Counted from the stretch's first letter, positions 37,366 through 47,318 are shown. The stretch is DNA of 64,000 nucleotides from Sulfitobacter donghicola DSW-25 = KCTC 12864 = JCM 14565 (GCF_000622405.1 NZ_JASF01000005.1:2108001-2172000); one strand, 5' to 3'. Program-made: numbers and translations. The notes: generated from the letters alone by a model not told the origin.

Positions 37366-38127
37366 TTAGCTGTCGAGGTAGGTGCGCACGGCGGCTTCGA
37401 ATTCGCGGGGGCGGTCGGCGTGCAGCCAGTGGCCTGATTGCGGGATTTTGGCGAATTTGGCTGCTGGGAACAGGGATTTGATCCGCGGGCGATCCTGCGG
37501 CGTGACATAGTCGCTATCGGCGCCTGTGAGGAACAGCGTGGGGTTTTCGAAGGTCCCTGAGACCTCGGGAAAGCCGATGATATGGGGCATTTGGGCATCC
37601 AAGACATCGAGGTTCAGCCGCCACTGTTTCCCAGCAACGTCCAGCGACTGCGTGAAAAAGCTTTGCAGGGCGGGTTCGACGCCTTGTTGGCCCAGCTGCT
37701 CTGCTGCTTCGGAGCGGCGGGTGACGGCGTTCAGATCAACGGCTTTCATCGCGTCGATCTGGTGGGATTGGGTGTGCGCATAGGGCACGGGCGCGATATC
37801 GGCGACGATCAGGCGGCGCAACAGCTGAGGGTGTTGCAGGGCCATGACCATGGATGCTTTGCCGCCCATGGAGTGGCCTAACAAGTCAACAGGGCCGCCG
37901 ATGTGCTGGATTAGCTCGGCGAGGTCTTGGGCCATATCGGGATAGGTTTGCGTGTCTTTGCGCGGGCTTTGGCCGTGGTTGCGCATATCGGGGGTGATCA
38001 CGCGGCGGGTGTCGGATAGGCGTTTGGCGATCACGCCCCAGTTGCGGCCAGAGCCGAACAGGCCGTGGGCAATGACAAGGGGGGGCGTGTTTGTGTGGCT
38101 TTCGCCAAATTCGGTGTAACTAAGCAT
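37366..38127 (-). CDS. Alpha/beta-fold hydrolase (YbfF/ABHD11-like)
   Basis: 253 residues. The oxyanion segment LVIAHGLFGSGRNWG, the RNHGQSPR motif, the nucleophile elbow LLGHSMGGKA near residue 103, an acid in FLTGADSDYVTP and the catalytic His in IPQSGHWLHADRP complete the triad. It is probably a cytoplasmic esterase or thioesterase of unknown substrate. It is convergent with trmL and divergent from the small membrane protein gene. Confidence 0.85.
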   Translation of the reverse strand: MLSYTEFGESHTNTPPLVIAHGLFGSGRNWGVIAKRLSDTRRVITPDMRNHGQSPRKDTQTYPDMAQDLAELIQHIGGPVDLLGHSMGGKASMVMALQHPQLLRRLIVADIAPVPYAHTQSHQIDAMKAVDLNAVTRRSEAAEQLGQQGVEPALQSFFTQSLDVAGKQWRLNLDVLDAQMPHIIGFPEVSGTFENPTLFLTGADSDYVTPQDRPRIKSLFPAAKFAKIPQSGHWLHADRPREFEAAVRTYLDS

Positions 38128-38180
38128 AAGACAGGCCTAGCGCCATTGCAGCGCCAAGGCCAGCACCTTAAACATCCCTT

Positions 38181-38555
38181 ATGATCACCGATAAAGATAT
38201 GGCGGCCAAGTCGCGCAAGCTGCGCGGTTTAATGCAGCAAAAGCTGGATGTGCGGGGGCGCGATCTGCGCCAGTCTTTGCGCCGAGCGGGGCGGCGGCTG
38301 CCGAAATCGGTACGCAAAAGCGGGGCCGAGTTAATGCGGGCCGAGATGCTGGCGCATAACCCGAAAACAGCCCGTCAGGTGGATGCCGCGCAGGTGGATC
38401 AGGCCTATGACAAAATGCGCGCCCATCTGGAAGCCATCGATGTCGCCGAGCAGCGCAAATCCCGCATCCTAAGCCTGACAGGCGCCATTGTTGCGAACCT
38501 GTTGCTGGTTATCGTTTTGTTCGTTGTTTGGCTGTGGTGGCGCGGTTACGTCTAG
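38181..38555 (+). CDS. Small tail-anchored membrane protein, unknown
   Basis: 124 residues. The first 90 are basic and helical ([20 protein letters not shown] onward), and the last 25 form one hydrophobic segment ([20 protein letters not shown]) with a short WRGYV tail. This suggests a protein anchored by its C-terminus with a positively charged cytoplasmic part. No family recognised. The end overlaps the convergent cupin gene by four bases. Confidence 0.65.
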   Translation: MITDKDMAAKSRKLRGLMQQKLDVRGRDLRQSLRRAGRRLPKSVRKSGAELMRAEMLAHNPKTARQVDAAQVDQAYDKMRAHLEAIDVAEQRKSRILSLTGAIVANLLLVIVLFVVWLWWRGYV

Positions 38556-38947
38556 GCCGAATATTCTGCGTCGGTGACGTGTTCCATCCATGTAACGGAA
38601 ATGCCGTCCAGCTCTTCTTGCAGCGCGATATGGGTCATGGCGACATCTGGCGCGGCGCCGTGCCAGTGTTTTTCATCCGGTTCGAAATAGATGGTGTCGC
38701 CTTGGCGGATAACCTCGATGGGGCCGCCTTTGCGCTGGGCCAACCCGATGCCTGCGGTGACGATGATCGTTTGGCCTAGCGGGTGGGTGTGCCACGCGGT
38801 GCGCGCGCCAGCTTCGAACGTTACGGTCACGCCGCGCAGGCGGGCGGGGGCAGGCGTGCTGATCAGCGGGTCCATCCGCACGGTTCCGGTGAAATATTCA
38901 GATGGGCCTTTGCCTGAGGGGCGTGAGCCAGCGGGGTGAATGATCAT
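38552..38947 (-). CDS. Cupin-domain protein, (R)-mandelonitrile lyase-like
   Basis: 131 residues forming a single cupin. Metal ligands are visible in [17 protein letters not shown] near residue 50 and in [19 protein letters not shown] near residue 91. The start [13 protein letters not shown] resembles proteins annotated as cupin-type mandelonitrile lyases or carboxymuconolactone-associated cupins. The true substrate is unknown. Confidence 0.75.
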   Translation of the reverse strand: MIIHPAGSRPSGKGPSEYFTGTVRMDPLISTPAPARLRGVTVTFEAGARTAWHTHPLGQTIIVTAGIGLAQRKGGPIEVIRQGDTIYFEPDEKHWHGAAPDVAMTHIALQEELDGISVTWMEHVTDAEYSA

Positions 38948-39021
38948 GATGCGTTTCCCTAGGGTACTTGGGGCTTGAAGCCGTTAGCGTTTGGGGTGGC
39001 GACCTATAGCGAGGTCATGGA

Positions 39022-40218
39022 TTATTTGAATTGGGTCGTCACAAAGCGGTATAGCACCGCTGCGAGGATGACGACATTTGCAGCTATCAGCGAAAAGAGA
39101 ATGATATTTCCGCTATCCGTAGCCCAATATCCATTGCTGACGATGGTTCCCCATTCCAGAGCTGTCCAAATGCTCATCAAGCTGCCAAAAATACCCAAAA
39201 GCCCGACGGCGGCGACGATAAACAGCAGCCTCGATTGTTGCCGCTCCTGAATCAAGATCCGTGACTGATAGCCTGACGCCAAAAGTTCGTGTGAATACCG
39301 AAGGGTTTTTTCGACATAGTCGCTTTCTTCGGCCATGTCCCAAAACTGATAAAGATCGTCAAACGCTACTTTTAGCCATGGTTTGAGGTTGGCCGAAAAA
39401 TCGCGCAGTTCATGCCCCCAAACGGTGACATCAAAAAGCCTGCGCACTACTTCGTGGCTTGAGGTGATATCGCTCTCGATTGTTTGGTGTTTTGCCAGCA
39501 GACTTGTTTGTTCAATGCAAAAATCCCTTTGCCCGCGTTGCTGGTACCAAACACCTTGGAGACGCATCACCACAGCGGCAAAGCGGGTGATGCTGAGCAA
39601 ATCGGTTCGCGCCAAGGAGGAATAGCTCCATCCGGGGGCGAAGGGCCTGTTTTCAGGGTCGCTTTCGCGCAGCTGCAACCCTTCCAGCCCCAAAAATTCG
39701 GAAACGCGGGCCTGTTGGCGGCTGTCGGTTTGATCGAAACACATGAGAGTATGGATCGCCGTGTTTTCCACAAGCACGAGTTTATCAAGGTCGAGATTTT
39801 TCGGCTTAACATGGCTTAGGTGTTTTGCAATCTCGGGCAATTCCTTACGGATAATTGCGAGTATATCGGCATGTTGGTCTTGGGTTTTCTCGTGGTCCAT
39901 CTCAACGAAATCCACGCGGCACACCTCACCTGTTTGCAGCACAACGAGCGTGGATCTGTCATTTGGGTGGTCCCCTAATGCGGGGAGTTCTTTTGCAAAG
40001 AGATCTTGGGCTTTTAAGGCCGCGAGCATGGCCCCTGTAGAGGTCTCGGCAAGGCTGGTTTCTTGGGAGTCCTGAACCAAAACTTCGGATCGTTTGCCGT
40101 TATGACAAGTGAAGCCCTCAAGGGCCACGTTTTGTGCAAACAACGTAGAGAGATGTTGCCGCCAAGATATCCAGTGTTTTGGCGCTATTCGAATAGCGGT
40201 AATAAATACAAATTTCAT
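39022..40218 (-). CDS. Unknown protein with C-terminal two-helix membrane hairpin
   Basis: 398 residues from ATG 40218, which overlaps the SET-gene stop (ATGA). The first 310 residues look soluble and helical; the C-terminus has two membrane helices (SRLLFIVAAVGLLGIFGSLMS and NIILFSLIAANVVILAAVLY), separated by about 20 residues, a layout like CorA-type transporters but without a GMN motif. No family recognised. Translational coupling to the SET-domain protein suggests a joint role. Confidence 0.65.
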   Translation of the reverse strand: MKFVFITAIRIAPKHWISWRQHLSTLFAQNVALEGFTCHNGKRSEVLVQDSQETSLAETSTGAMLAALKAQDLFAKELPALGDHPNDRSTLVVLQTGEVCRVDFVEMDHEKTQDQHADILAIIRKELPEIAKHLSHVKPKNLDLDKLVLVENTAIHTLMCFDQTDSRQQARVSEFLGLEGLQLRESDPENRPFAPGWSYSSLARTDLLSITRFAAVVMRLQGVWYQQRGQRDFCIEQTSLLAKHQTIESDITSSHEVVRRLFDVTVWGHELRDFSANLKPWLKVAFDDLYQFWDMAEESDYVEKTLRYSHELLASGYQSRILIQERQQSRLLFIVAAVGLLGIFGSLMSIWTALEWGTIVSNGYWATDSGNIILFSLIAANVVILAAVLYRFVTTQFK

Positions 40219-40604
40219 CTGAGGTAAGCGCACCGATCTGACATGAGGTATTTCTGGGGGAACCCGTTTTCGAGATAATCGAGCAAGAGCTCATCTCCTG
40301 CTGGGATATCGTTTTTGGCAACCAGTGCATAGGTCTTGGGGTCGATGGTGAGGTTTGGCGTTTTGCTGTGGTTGATCAAGTAATAGCTTGTCGGTTGGTC
40401 GCGCAAAAGGATCAGGGTGTCATCTAACGCATTCCATTCCTGCGTTGACAGAAGGTCAAAATCCTCTTTGTGGTCAATGATTTGGCCGTCGAGATGGCAC
40501 AGTATTTCACCCTTTGTACGCTTCACGCGGGTAAACAATCCATCTCCATTGTAGGCGCTTGCGCCTTTGACGGTTTCGGGGATTGTTTGGATGAACGTTG
40601 GCAT
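40215..40604 (-). CDS. Small SET-domain protein (putative lysine methyltransferase)
   Basis: 129 residues from ATG 40604, preceded by AGGAG. SET landmarks are GDGLFTRVKRTKGEILCHLDG (N-terminal strand pair), YYLINHSKTPNLTI (the NHS..N SAM-binding motif) and KNDIPAGDELLLDY (the final catalytic Tyr region). It is a core SET domain with no pre- or post-SET zinc domain. Its substrate is unknown. It is the first gene of a two-gene unit with the membrane protein after it. Confidence 0.8.
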   Translation of the reverse strand: MPTFIQTIPETVKGASAYNGDGLFTRVKRTKGEILCHLDGQIIDHKEDFDLLSTQEWNALDDTLILLRDQPTSYYLINHSKTPNLTIDPKTYALVAKNDIPAGDELLLDYLENGFPQKYLMSDRCAYLR

Positions 40605-40816
40605 GGGCCTCACTCCTAAGGAATTCCAAGGGTACCGTAGCAGGGGGGCGAATGCTGTAAATAGTATGATCCCAAATATTAATTAGGGCGCTTAGTCAAA
40701 ATGGGGCTGGGTCCGCAAACGCTTGGCCGCGGCGGTCATTGTTGGGCGTGGGGCATTGGGGGGGGGCGTGCAGTTGCCCGCATGGGGGGGCAAAACAAAA
40801 TCGTTTGTAACGAATT

Positions 40817-40840
40817 GCGCGCCCCGATGTCGGGGCGCGC
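40817..40840 (-). terminator. GC-rich hairpin after glyA
   Basis: Eleven-base stem GCGCGCCCCGA / TCGGGGCGCGC, eight bases after the glyA stop. On the minus strand the tail is AATTCG with few T residues, so termination may be weak or factor-assisted; the other strand has TTTTT. Confidence 0.7.
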
Positions 40841-40847
40841 GGTGTTT

Positions 40848-42125
40848 TTACAGGTTGGGGTACATTGGGAAGCGGGCGCACAGGGCCTCTACTTCGCCTT
40901 TTACCTTGGCTTCAACGGCTGCGTTGCCTTCTTCACCGTTGGCAGCAAGGCCGTCGACGACCTCGATGATCCAATCGGCGATCTGGCGGAACTCGGCCTC
41001 GCCAAAGCCGCGTGTGGTCCCTGCGGGCGAGCCGAGGCGGATGCCGGAGGTTACGGTTGGCTTTTCAGGGTCAAACGGCACGCCGTTTTTGTTGCAGGTG
41101 ATGTGGGCGCGGCCCAATGCCTTGTCCACGATGTTGCCTGTCACGCCTTTGGGGCGCAGATCCACCAGCACGACGTGGGTGTCTGTGCCATGCGTTACTG
41201 TGTCCAGACCACCTTTGATCAGCTGATCGGATAGCGCCTGTGCGTTGACGATAACCTGTTTGATGTAGGTTTTGAACTCTGGCTGCAGTGCCTCGCCAAA
41301 GGCCACGGCCTTGCCTGCGATGACATGCATCAGCGGGCCGCCTTGGATGCCTGGGAAGATGGCCGAGTTCAGCTTTTTCGCCAGTGCCTCGTCATTGGTG
41401 AGGATCATGCCGCCGCGTGGGCCGCGCAGGGTTTTATGGGTGGTTGTTGTCGCAACATGGGCATGTGGGAAGGGGGAGGGGTGCTCACCCGCCGCCACCA
41501 GACCCGCAAAGTGGGCCATGTCGACGTGCAGATAGGCGCCAACGCTGTCAGCGATTTCGCGCATGCGGGCAAAGTCGATCTGGCGCGGAATGGCGGAGCC
41601 GCCTGCGATGATCATTTTCGGCTGGTGCTCGGTTGCGAGGGCCTGAACCTGATCGTAGTCGAGCAGGTTGTCTTCCTTGCGTACGCCGTATTGGATGGCG
41701 TTGAACCATTTGCCTGATTGGTTTGGCTTGGCACCATGTGTCAGGTGGCCGCCTGCGTCCAGTGACATGCCGAGGATGGTGTCACCGGGCTGGAGCAGCG
41801 CCTGAAACACACCTTGGTTGGCTTGTGAACCAGAGTTCGGCTGGACGTTGGCAAAGCCGCAATCAAACAGTTCGCAGGCGCGTTCAATCGCGAGGTTCTC
41901 GGCGATGTCGACGAATTGGCAACCGCCATAGTAGCGACGGCCCGGGTAGCCTTCGGCGTATTTGTTGGTCATCACGCTGCCTTGGGCTTCCATGACGGCG
42001 GTTGAGACGATGTTTTCGGAGGCGATCAATTCGATCTCGTCGCGCTGGCGGCCCAGTTCAAGGCCGATGGCTTCTGCGATGGCTGGATCGGAATCGGCGA
42101 GCTTGCGGGTGAAGAAATCTGACAT
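40848..42125 (-). CDS. glyA: Serine hydroxymethyltransferase
   Basis: PLP enzyme that moves a one-carbon unit between serine and tetrahydrofolate. It has 425 residues from ATG 42125 (AAGGACC upstream); a longer frame to 42251 is rejected. Landmarks are [11 protein letters not shown] near residue 25, [28 protein letters not shown], and the PLP lysine in [13 protein letters not shown]. It is monocistronic and divergent from nadK. Confidence 0.98.
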   Translation of the reverse strand: MSDFFTRKLADSDPAIAEAIGLELGRQRDEIELIASENIVSTAVMEAQGSVMTNKYAEGYPGRRYYGGCQFVDIAENLAIERACELFDCGFANVQPNSGSQANQGVFQALLQPGDTILGMSLDAGGHLTHGAKPNQSGKWFNAIQYGVRKEDNLLDYDQVQALATEHQPKMIIAGGSAIPRQIDFARMREIADSVGAYLHVDMAHFAGLVAAGEHPSPFPHAHVATTTTHKTLRGPRGGMILTNDEALAKKLNSAIFPGIQGGPLMHVIAGKAVAFGEALQPEFKTYIKQVIVNAQALSDQLIKGGLDTVTHGTDTHVVLVDLRPKGVTGNIVDKALGRAHITCNKNGVPFDPEKPTVTSGIRLGSPAGTTRGFGEAEFRQIADWIIEVVDGLAANGEEGNAAVEAKVKGEVEALCARFPMYPNL

Positions 42126-42334
42126 TTTAGGTCCTTGGACAAGTGCTGCGGTTTCGTGTTTCGTATCGGAAACCCGAGAGAAGGTGAAGATGCGAAAGCG
42201 ACTGAGCGTGAGATAGATGCGCCAATTCGGTTGTGCAGCTATCTTTTTCATGGATTAGGCGATTTAGGGCTGCATCGCTGGCGCACATGGGCCTATTGTG
42301 GGTGTTAGAGTGGAAAGCGGCGCAGATCGGAAAC

Positions 42335-43099
42335 ATGATGCCTCAGAAACTATCCTTTTTGGCGAGCCGGACACCGGTGGCACAGACAGCGCGCGCGGCG
42401 TTGATTGGCCGTTACGGTGATGTTTTGCCCGAAGAGGCGGATGTGATTGTGGCGCTGGGCGGGGATGGTTTCATGCTGCAAACGCTGCACGCCACCCAAA
42501 AGTTGCCCGCGCCTGTTTACGGGATGAACCGTGGCACCATCGGGTTTTTGATGAACGAATACGCCGAAAGCAATCTGCGCAAGCGGCTGGATGCGGCGGA
42601 AGAAGAGGTTATTAACCCTTTGTCGATGAAAGCCACCCATGTGGATGGCACTGTTTCGGAGGGGCTGGCGCTCAACGAAGTTGCGCTGCTGCGGCAGGGG
42701 CCGCAAGCGGCCAAGTTGCAAGTCACGGTGGATGAACGCCTGCGCATGCAGGAGCTGGTCTGCGATGGGGCGCTGGTGGCCACGCCTGCGGGATCAACCG
42801 CCTATAATTATTCAGCCCATGGCCCGATCCTGCCGATCGGTGCGGATGTTTTGGCCCTGACGGCGGTGGCGGCCTTTCGCCCGCGCCGTTGGCGGGGGGC
42901 GCTATTGCCAAAAACGGCGGTAGTGCGTTTTGATGTGCTTGAGCCAGAAAAGCGCCCCGTTATGGCGGACGCGGACGGCACCAGCTATCGCGATGTTGTC
43001 AGCGTTGAAATCCGATCCGAACCAAGCATTTCGCACCGGATTTTGTTTGATCCCGGGCATGGATTGGAAGAGCGGCTGATCTCGGAGCAGTTTAGCTAA
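42335..43099 (+). CDS. nadK: NAD kinase
   Basis: Makes NADP from NAD and ATP. It has 254 residues from the double ATG at 42335; an earlier in-frame start would overlap the glyA promoter. The catalytic GGDG motif is in [16 protein letters not shown] near residues 41-56, followed by [23 protein letters not shown] and the signature [24 protein letters not shown]. The start is somewhat uncertain because the ribosome binding site is weak. Confidence 0.95.
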   Translation: MMPQKLSFLASRTPVAQTARAALIGRYGDVLPEEADVIVALGGDGFMLQTLHATQKLPAPVYGMNRGTIGFLMNEYAESNLRKRLDAAEEEVINPLSMKATHVDGTVSEGLALNEVALLRQGPQAAKLQVTVDERLRMQELVCDGALVATPAGSTAYNYSAHGPILPIGADVLALTAVAAFRPRRWRGALLPKTAVVRFDVLEPEKRPVMADADGTSYRDVVSVEIRSEPSISHRILFDPGHGLEERLISEQFS

Positions 43100-43303
43100 G
43101 GGCAGCGGTAGTAGGTTGTTGTGGTGGAGCTGCCGCTGAGGGCTGGTTTGAACTCGGAACAGAGCTGCGCTCTTTTGTGGACAAATTTCTGCTACCCAAG
43201 GGAAGCCCAAAACCGTTAACAACCACAAGGGTTTTGAGCCGGTTTTTGACGCTATAAAGCAGCTTGATTTGGGATCCTTCTAAAACGAGGACGTGCGGCA
43301 CAC

Positions 43304-43307
43304 ACTT
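43304..43307. repeat. Left copy of 4-bp target site duplication
   Basis: ACTT directly before the left end of the insertion sequence; matched by ACTT at 44529-44532. Confidence 0.85.
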
Positions 43308-43370
43308 TGACCTGAGCCCCTAAAACTCCTCCAAATTTGTGTAGAGTCCGCCCAACAAAAGGACGGACAA

Positions 43371-43634
43371 ATGAAGGCACGATTTACGGATGAACAGATC
43401 ATTGCGATGATCAAGGAACAGGAAGCTGGCGAGAAGACCGCTGATGTATGTCGGCGGCATGGGATCAGCTCAGCGACGTTTTACAAATACAAATCAAAGT
43501 ATGGCGGCATGGAACCGTCTGATGCGAAGCGTTTGCGGGCACTTGAGGATGAGAATGGCAAGCTGAAGAAGCTGCTAGCGGAGCAGATGCTGGACAACGC
43601 CATGCTGCGAGATATCAATTCAAAAAAGTGGTGA
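43371..43634 (+). CDS. IS3-family transposase OrfA
   Basis: 87 residues. [43 protein letters not shown] is the helix-turn-helix that binds the element ends, followed by a leucine-zipper-like helix ([21 protein letters not shown]). Near its end the codons A-AAA-AAG (43622-43628) form a canonical -1 slippery heptamer in the right phase, so an OrfAB fusion transposase can be made. Confidence 0.95.
   Translation: MKARFTDEQIIAMIKEQEAGEKTADVCRRHGISSATFYKYKSKYGGMEPSDAKRLRALEDENGKLKKLLAEQMLDNAMLRDINSKKW
43622..43628 (+). promoter_or_regulatory. Programmed -1 frameshift site AAAAAAG
   Basis: A-AAA-AAG read in the OrfA frame, directly before the OrfA stop. A one-base slip back continues into the OrfB frame, as in other IS3 elements. 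Confidence 0.85.
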
Positions 43635-44467
43635 CGCCTGCCTTGAAGCGGAAAGCTGTGGCGCACCTGATGGAACAACATCAGGTCAGCCAGCGGCGGG
43701 CGTGTGATGTTCTGCAAGTTGATCGGTCATCGGTTCGGTACCTATCGCGACGCAGCGATGATGCTGAACTAAGAGACGCTATCAAACGCGTTTCGAGAGA
43801 ACGTCGACGGTTTGGGTGCCGCCGTGTCCATGTGATGATCGCGCGGGAGGGTTTCGAGGTGAACCACAAAAAGGTCAGGCGCATCTACCGCGAAGAGAAG
43901 CTGCAGGTGCGCCGCAGAGGCGGCAGAAAGCGCGCTTTGGGCACAAGGAAACCGATGGTACTGCCCGACGGTCCGAACCAACGCTGGAGCTTGGATTTCG
44001 TATCAGACGCGCTGACAGACGGACGTCGCTTCCGCATTCTTGCCGTCGTGGATGATTACAGTCGGGAGAACCTAGTGTTGGTCGCGGACACGTCTCTTTC
44101 AGGACATCGTGTCGTGCGTGAGCTGGGTAAGATCATCGCTGAACGCGGTATGCCGAAGACAATTGTGTCGGACAACGGCACCGAGTTCACCAGCATGGCG
44201 ATCCTCAAATGGGTTCAGGATACAGGCATTGATTGGCATTACATCGCGCCTGGAAAGCCCCAGCAAAACGGCTTCGTCGAAAGCTTCAACGGTAAGCTGC
44301 GGGATGAATGCCTCAATGAAACGCTCTTCGGCACATTGCGCGAAGCCCGACAAACGCTGGAGGAATGGCAAGAAGACTATAACTGGCGCAGACCACATTC
44401 AGCTTTGGGCAACCTGACGCCCATGGAATTTTTGCAGAGAAAGACAATGGACAAAATGGCTGCCTAA
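43628..44467 (+). CDS. IS3-family transposase OrfB (DDE integrase core)
   Basis: 279 residues, no inactivating stop. The N-terminal HTH_21 region includes [33 protein letters not shown]. The DDE catalytic core shows [10 protein letters not shown] (first D), [10 protein letters not shown] (second D) and the glutamate in [17 protein letters not shown]. Normally expressed as a frameshift product with OrfA. Confidence 0.95.
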   Translation: MVTPALKRKAVAHLMEQHQVSQRRACDVLQVDRSSVRYLSRRSDDAELRDAIKRVSRERRRFGCRRVHVMIAREGFEVNHKKVRRIYREEKLQVRRRGGRKRALGTRKPMVLPDGPNQRWSLDFVSDALTDGRRFRILAVVDDYSRENLVLVADTSLSGHRVVRELGKIIAERGMPKTIVSDNGTEFTSMAILKWVQDTGIDWHYIAPGKPQQNGFVESFNGKLRDECLNETLFGTLREARQTLEEWQEDYNWRRPHSALGNLTPMEFLQRKTMDKMAA

Positions 44468-44528
44468 GGCCAAAGATTTAACCCCAAGGACTCCGCGCCA
44501 AGCTGGAGGAGACTTGGGGCACAGGTCA

Positions 44529-44532
44529 ACTT
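44529..44532. repeat. Right copy of 4-bp target site duplication
   Basis: ACTT directly after the right end of the insertion sequence. Confidence 0.85.
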
Positions 44533-44555
44533 CCCTCGCGACCCTCAGTGACTGA

Positions 44556-44969
44556 CTAAGGGCTAGGTTGGTCTGGCCGAAGTTTATCGCGTTCGGCGAT
44601 TTGCGTCACGCCGTCCCACCGAGAGGTCATGATTTCTAATGATTCTTCGACAAGATCGCGGATGAAGTCTTTGTTCTTTTCAAAATACGCAGGGCTGGAA
44701 ATGGATACCTTACGAGACAAGCTCTTTCCCTTGAGCAGCTTTTTCTTATCGATAAGATCGGAGCCATTCAAAAAGGTGAGCTGTGGCTGCTGTTTAGCAT
44801 TAAGATGCAGCTTTACGACAACGACTGACCCGATGTGATAAACCAAGTAGAAGTGGGCCCTGAATTCACCGAGTTCTGGTGAAGTAGACAAGATCAAATC
44901 TCGTATGGGCGAAAGACTCTGCCGATCTTCGGGTGACTTGTTAAGGCAGTAGATGTCAAACTCTGTCAT
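44556..44969 (-). CDS. DUF1801-like protein
   Basis: 137 residues from ATG 44969 (AGAGAG upstream). The pattern FDIYCLNKSPEDRQSLSPIRDLIL, then a strand pair with VVVVKLHLN and LTFLNGSDLIDKKKLLKGKSLSRKVSI, then a closing helix resembles the DUF1801 (YdhG-like) fold. More AT-rich than its neighbours, as often in accessory genes. The insertion sequence lies 28 bases beyond its end. Role unknown. Confidence 0.5.
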   Translation of the reverse strand: MTEFDIYCLNKSPEDRQSLSPIRDLILSTSPELGEFRAHFYLVYHIGSVVVVKLHLNAKQQPQLTFLNGSDLIDKKKLLKGKSLSRKVSISSPAYFEKNKDFIRDLVEESLEIMTSRWDGVTQIAERDKLRPDQPSP

Positions 44970-45155
44970 AAAACTCTCTGAACTGAATGACAAAACTATA
45001 GCCCAAAATTACTCGGCATGAACCCCGAATTTGCGATGCCGACTTCCACCAAACTTAGTGGAACCTGTGCACATACACACCTAAAACGCCGTTGTTGGAA
45101 AGCTGCTGTTGGGTCGCCGCCGCGAATTCACACATCGTCCGCGTGGCGGGCATTT

Positions 45156-45193
45156 GAGCATAGCGGTGAGGTTGGCCGCTATGCTCGGGTTTT
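45156..45193. terminator. Perfect 11-base inverted repeat beyond prpE
   Basis: GAGCATAGCGG and CCGCTATGCTC with a nine-base loop, 20 bases after the prpE stop. Read on the plus strand it is followed by GGGTTTTT; on the prpE strand the tail has no T-run. It may be a terminator for either direction. Confidence 0.55.
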
Positions 45194-45205
45194 TGGGGTG
45201 GAGGC

Positions 45206-47098
45206 TTAGTCTTTGGCAAAGCCGATGGCTTGCAGCGCCTCTTTGATCTCGTCCAGAATTGCGGGATCGTCGATGGTGGCGGGCATTTTGAAAGCTTCGC
45301 TATCGGCTATTTTCACCATTGTGGCGCGCAGGATTTTGCCTGAGCGGGTTTTGGGCAGGCGATCCACCACCAGCGCCAGTTTGAACGCGGCGACGGGGCC
45401 GATCTGATCGCGGATGAGTTTCACACATTCCTTCGTGACTTCCTCATGCGGGCGGTTCACGCCGCTGTTGAGGCAGACAAAGCCCATAGGCGCCTGACCT
45501 TTGAGGGCATCTGCCACGCCGATGACGGCGCATTCGGCCACATCTGGGTGGCTGGCGAGGACTTCTTCCATGGCGCCTGTGGACAGGCGGTGGCCTGCGA
45601 CGTTGATCACGTCATCGGTGCGCGCCATGATGTAGAGGTAGCCATCTTCGTCAATCATGCCCGCATCGCCCGTTTCATAGAAACCGGGGAAGGCGTGCAG
45701 ATAGCTTTTCTGAAAGCGGTCTTCGGCGTTCCACAGGGTTGGCAGCGTACCAGGGGGCAGGGGCAGTTTGATCACAATCGCGCCCAGCTCACCCGCAGGA
45801 AGGGGGTGGCCAGCATCGTCGAGGATTTGCACATCATACCCTGGCATTGGCACGGTGGGAGAGCCGATTTTCACCGGAAGCGCCTCTAGCCCCGCAGGGT
45901 TGCCTGCGATGCAATAGCCCGTTTCGGTCTGCCACCAGTGGTCATACACTGGCACGCCAAGGCTTTCTTGGGCCCAGACGATGGTGTCTGGATCGGCGCG
46001 CTCACCCGCGAGGTAGAGGGCGCGCAGGCCTGAGATGTCGTATTTTTTGATCTCAAGGCCTTTAGGGTCTTCGCGTTTCACGGCGCGGATGGCGGTGGGG
46101 GCGGTGAAAAAGCTGCGCACGTTGTGCTCTTCGATCACGCGCCAGAAGGTGCCTGCATCGGGGGTGCCGACGGGTTTGCCCTCAAACACCACGGTGGTGT
46201 TGCCGTGGATCAGCGGGCCGTAAGCGATATAGCTGTGGCCAACGACCCAACCCACATCGGAGGCCGCCCAGAACACATCACCCGGATCACATTGATAGAC
46301 GTTTTTCATGGTCCAGTTCAGCGCAACAAGGTGGCCAGCGGTATGGCGCACCACACCCTTTGGCGCGCCTGTGGTGCCTGACGTATAGAGGATATAGGCG
46401 GGGTGGTTACCCTCAACCGGAATGCAATCGGCTGGGGTGCCAAGCGCGATGGCGGCGTTCCATTCCAGATCGCGGCCTTCGATCAGGTCACAGATTTCCT
46501 GTTCGCGTTGCAGGATGATGCAGGTGTCTGGTTTATGCTTGGATTGTTCAATCGCATCGTCGAGCAGCGGTTTATAGTGGACCGTGCGGTTTGGTTCGAG
46601 ACCACAAGACGCCGCGATGATCGCCTTTGGTTCGCAATCGTCAATGCGTACGGCCAGTTCATGCGCCGCAAAGCCGCCAAACACAACCGAGTGGACCGCG
46701 CCGATACGCGCACAGGCCAGCATCGCCTCGATCGCTTGGGGGACCATGGGCATATAAATGATGACGCGGTCGCCTTTGGTGACGCCTTGGGCCACCAGCG
46801 CGCCAGCAAGGCCAGCAACGCGGGTTTGCAGATCAGCAAAGGTGATTTTCTCTTTGGCGCCAGTGATGGGGCTATCATAGATCACGGCGACCTGATCGGC
46901 GCGGCCATTTTCAACGTGGCGATCAACGGCGTTGTAGCAGCTGTTTACTTTGGCGTCGGCGAACCATTCATATAGGTTGTCGCCTTTATCAAACAGTGCC
47001 TTGTTGGGCGCTTCGACCCAATCGATTGCTTGTGATTGTTCCAGCCAGAAACCTTCTGGATCAGTTTTTGCGGCGTTATAGACCTCTGCATATCCCAT
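45206..47098 (-). CDS. prpE: Propionyl-CoA synthetase
   Basis: AMP-forming acyl-CoA synthetase for short chains. It has 630 residues from ATG 47098, preceded by AGGGAGGAAAA; an upstream frame to 47242 is rejected. Landmarks are the P-loop-like YTSGTTGAPKGVVRHTAGH, VGWVVGHSYIAYGPL, DHWWQTETGYCIAGNPAG, ETGDAGMIDEDGYLYIMARTDDVINVAGHRL and the acetylatable Lys near the C-terminus in KTRSGKILRATM. The WWQTETG motif and length suit PrpE better than the longer acetyl-CoA synthetase. Confidence 0.92.
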   Translation of the reverse strand: MGYAEVYNAAKTDPEGFWLEQSQAIDWVEAPNKALFDKGDNLYEWFADAKVNSCYNAVDRHVENGRADQVAVIYDSPITGAKEKITFADLQTRVAGLAGALVAQGVTKGDRVIIYMPMVPQAIEAMLACARIGAVHSVVFGGFAAHELAVRIDDCEPKAIIAASCGLEPNRTVHYKPLLDDAIEQSKHKPDTCIILQREQEICDLIEGRDLEWNAAIALGTPADCIPVEGNHPAYILYTSGTTGAPKGVVRHTAGHLVALNWTMKNVYQCDPGDVFWAASDVGWVVGHSYIAYGPLIHGNTTVVFEGKPVGTPDAGTFWRVIEEHNVRSFFTAPTAIRAVKREDPKGLEIKKYDISGLRALYLAGERADPDTIVWAQESLGVPVYDHWWQTETGYCIAGNPAGLEALPVKIGSPTVPMPGYDVQILDDAGHPLPAGELGAIVIKLPLPPGTLPTLWNAEDRFQKSYLHAFPGFYETGDAGMIDEDGYLYIMARTDDVINVAGHRLSTGAMEEVLASHPDVAECAVIGVADALKGQAPMGFVCLNSGVNRPHEEVTKECVKLIRDQIGPVAAFKLALVVDRLPKTRSGKILRATMVKIADSEAFKMPATIDDPAILDEIKEALQAIGFAKD

Positions 47099-47318
47099 GA
47101 CATTTTCCTCCCTCGTGGTTGGATATCTTGTTGGCGCAGAGGGGGAGGAGGGGCAAGAGGTTTGCGTGTCGCAGGGGAAGGGGGTGTAAATATTTTTACA
47201 TTGAAAATTCGCCAAATCCGAGAGAATCGGGCTTGATAACACTTTGGTAACAGTTCATTTTTTGCGCGACACCTCATTTTGAAGAGGTGAGATTCTATTT
47301 TTCCTTGGGGGGAATTAA

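Larger units (their letters stand above)
43308..44528 (+). mobile_element. Complete IS3-family (IS407-like) insertion sequence
   Basis: 1221-base element with two overlapping transposase frames. Terminal inverted repeats of about 25 bases start TGACCTGAGCCCC (left, 43308-43332) and, read inward from the right end at 44528, TGACCTGTGCCCC; both end in CTCCTCC. Flanked by ACTT duplications. The intact frames, frameshift site and exact duplication suggest a fairly recent insertion, here between nadK and a DUF1801-like gene with no frame visibly broken. Confidence 0.95.

Noticed and set aside
40701..41234. Plus-strand open frame over the glyA end
   Set aside because: It is a shadow of glyA on the other strand with unlikely composition.
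43092..43301. 69-residue minus-strand frame left of the insertion sequence
   Set aside because: No ribosome binding site or family similarity; it overlaps the nadK end and stops near the insertion.
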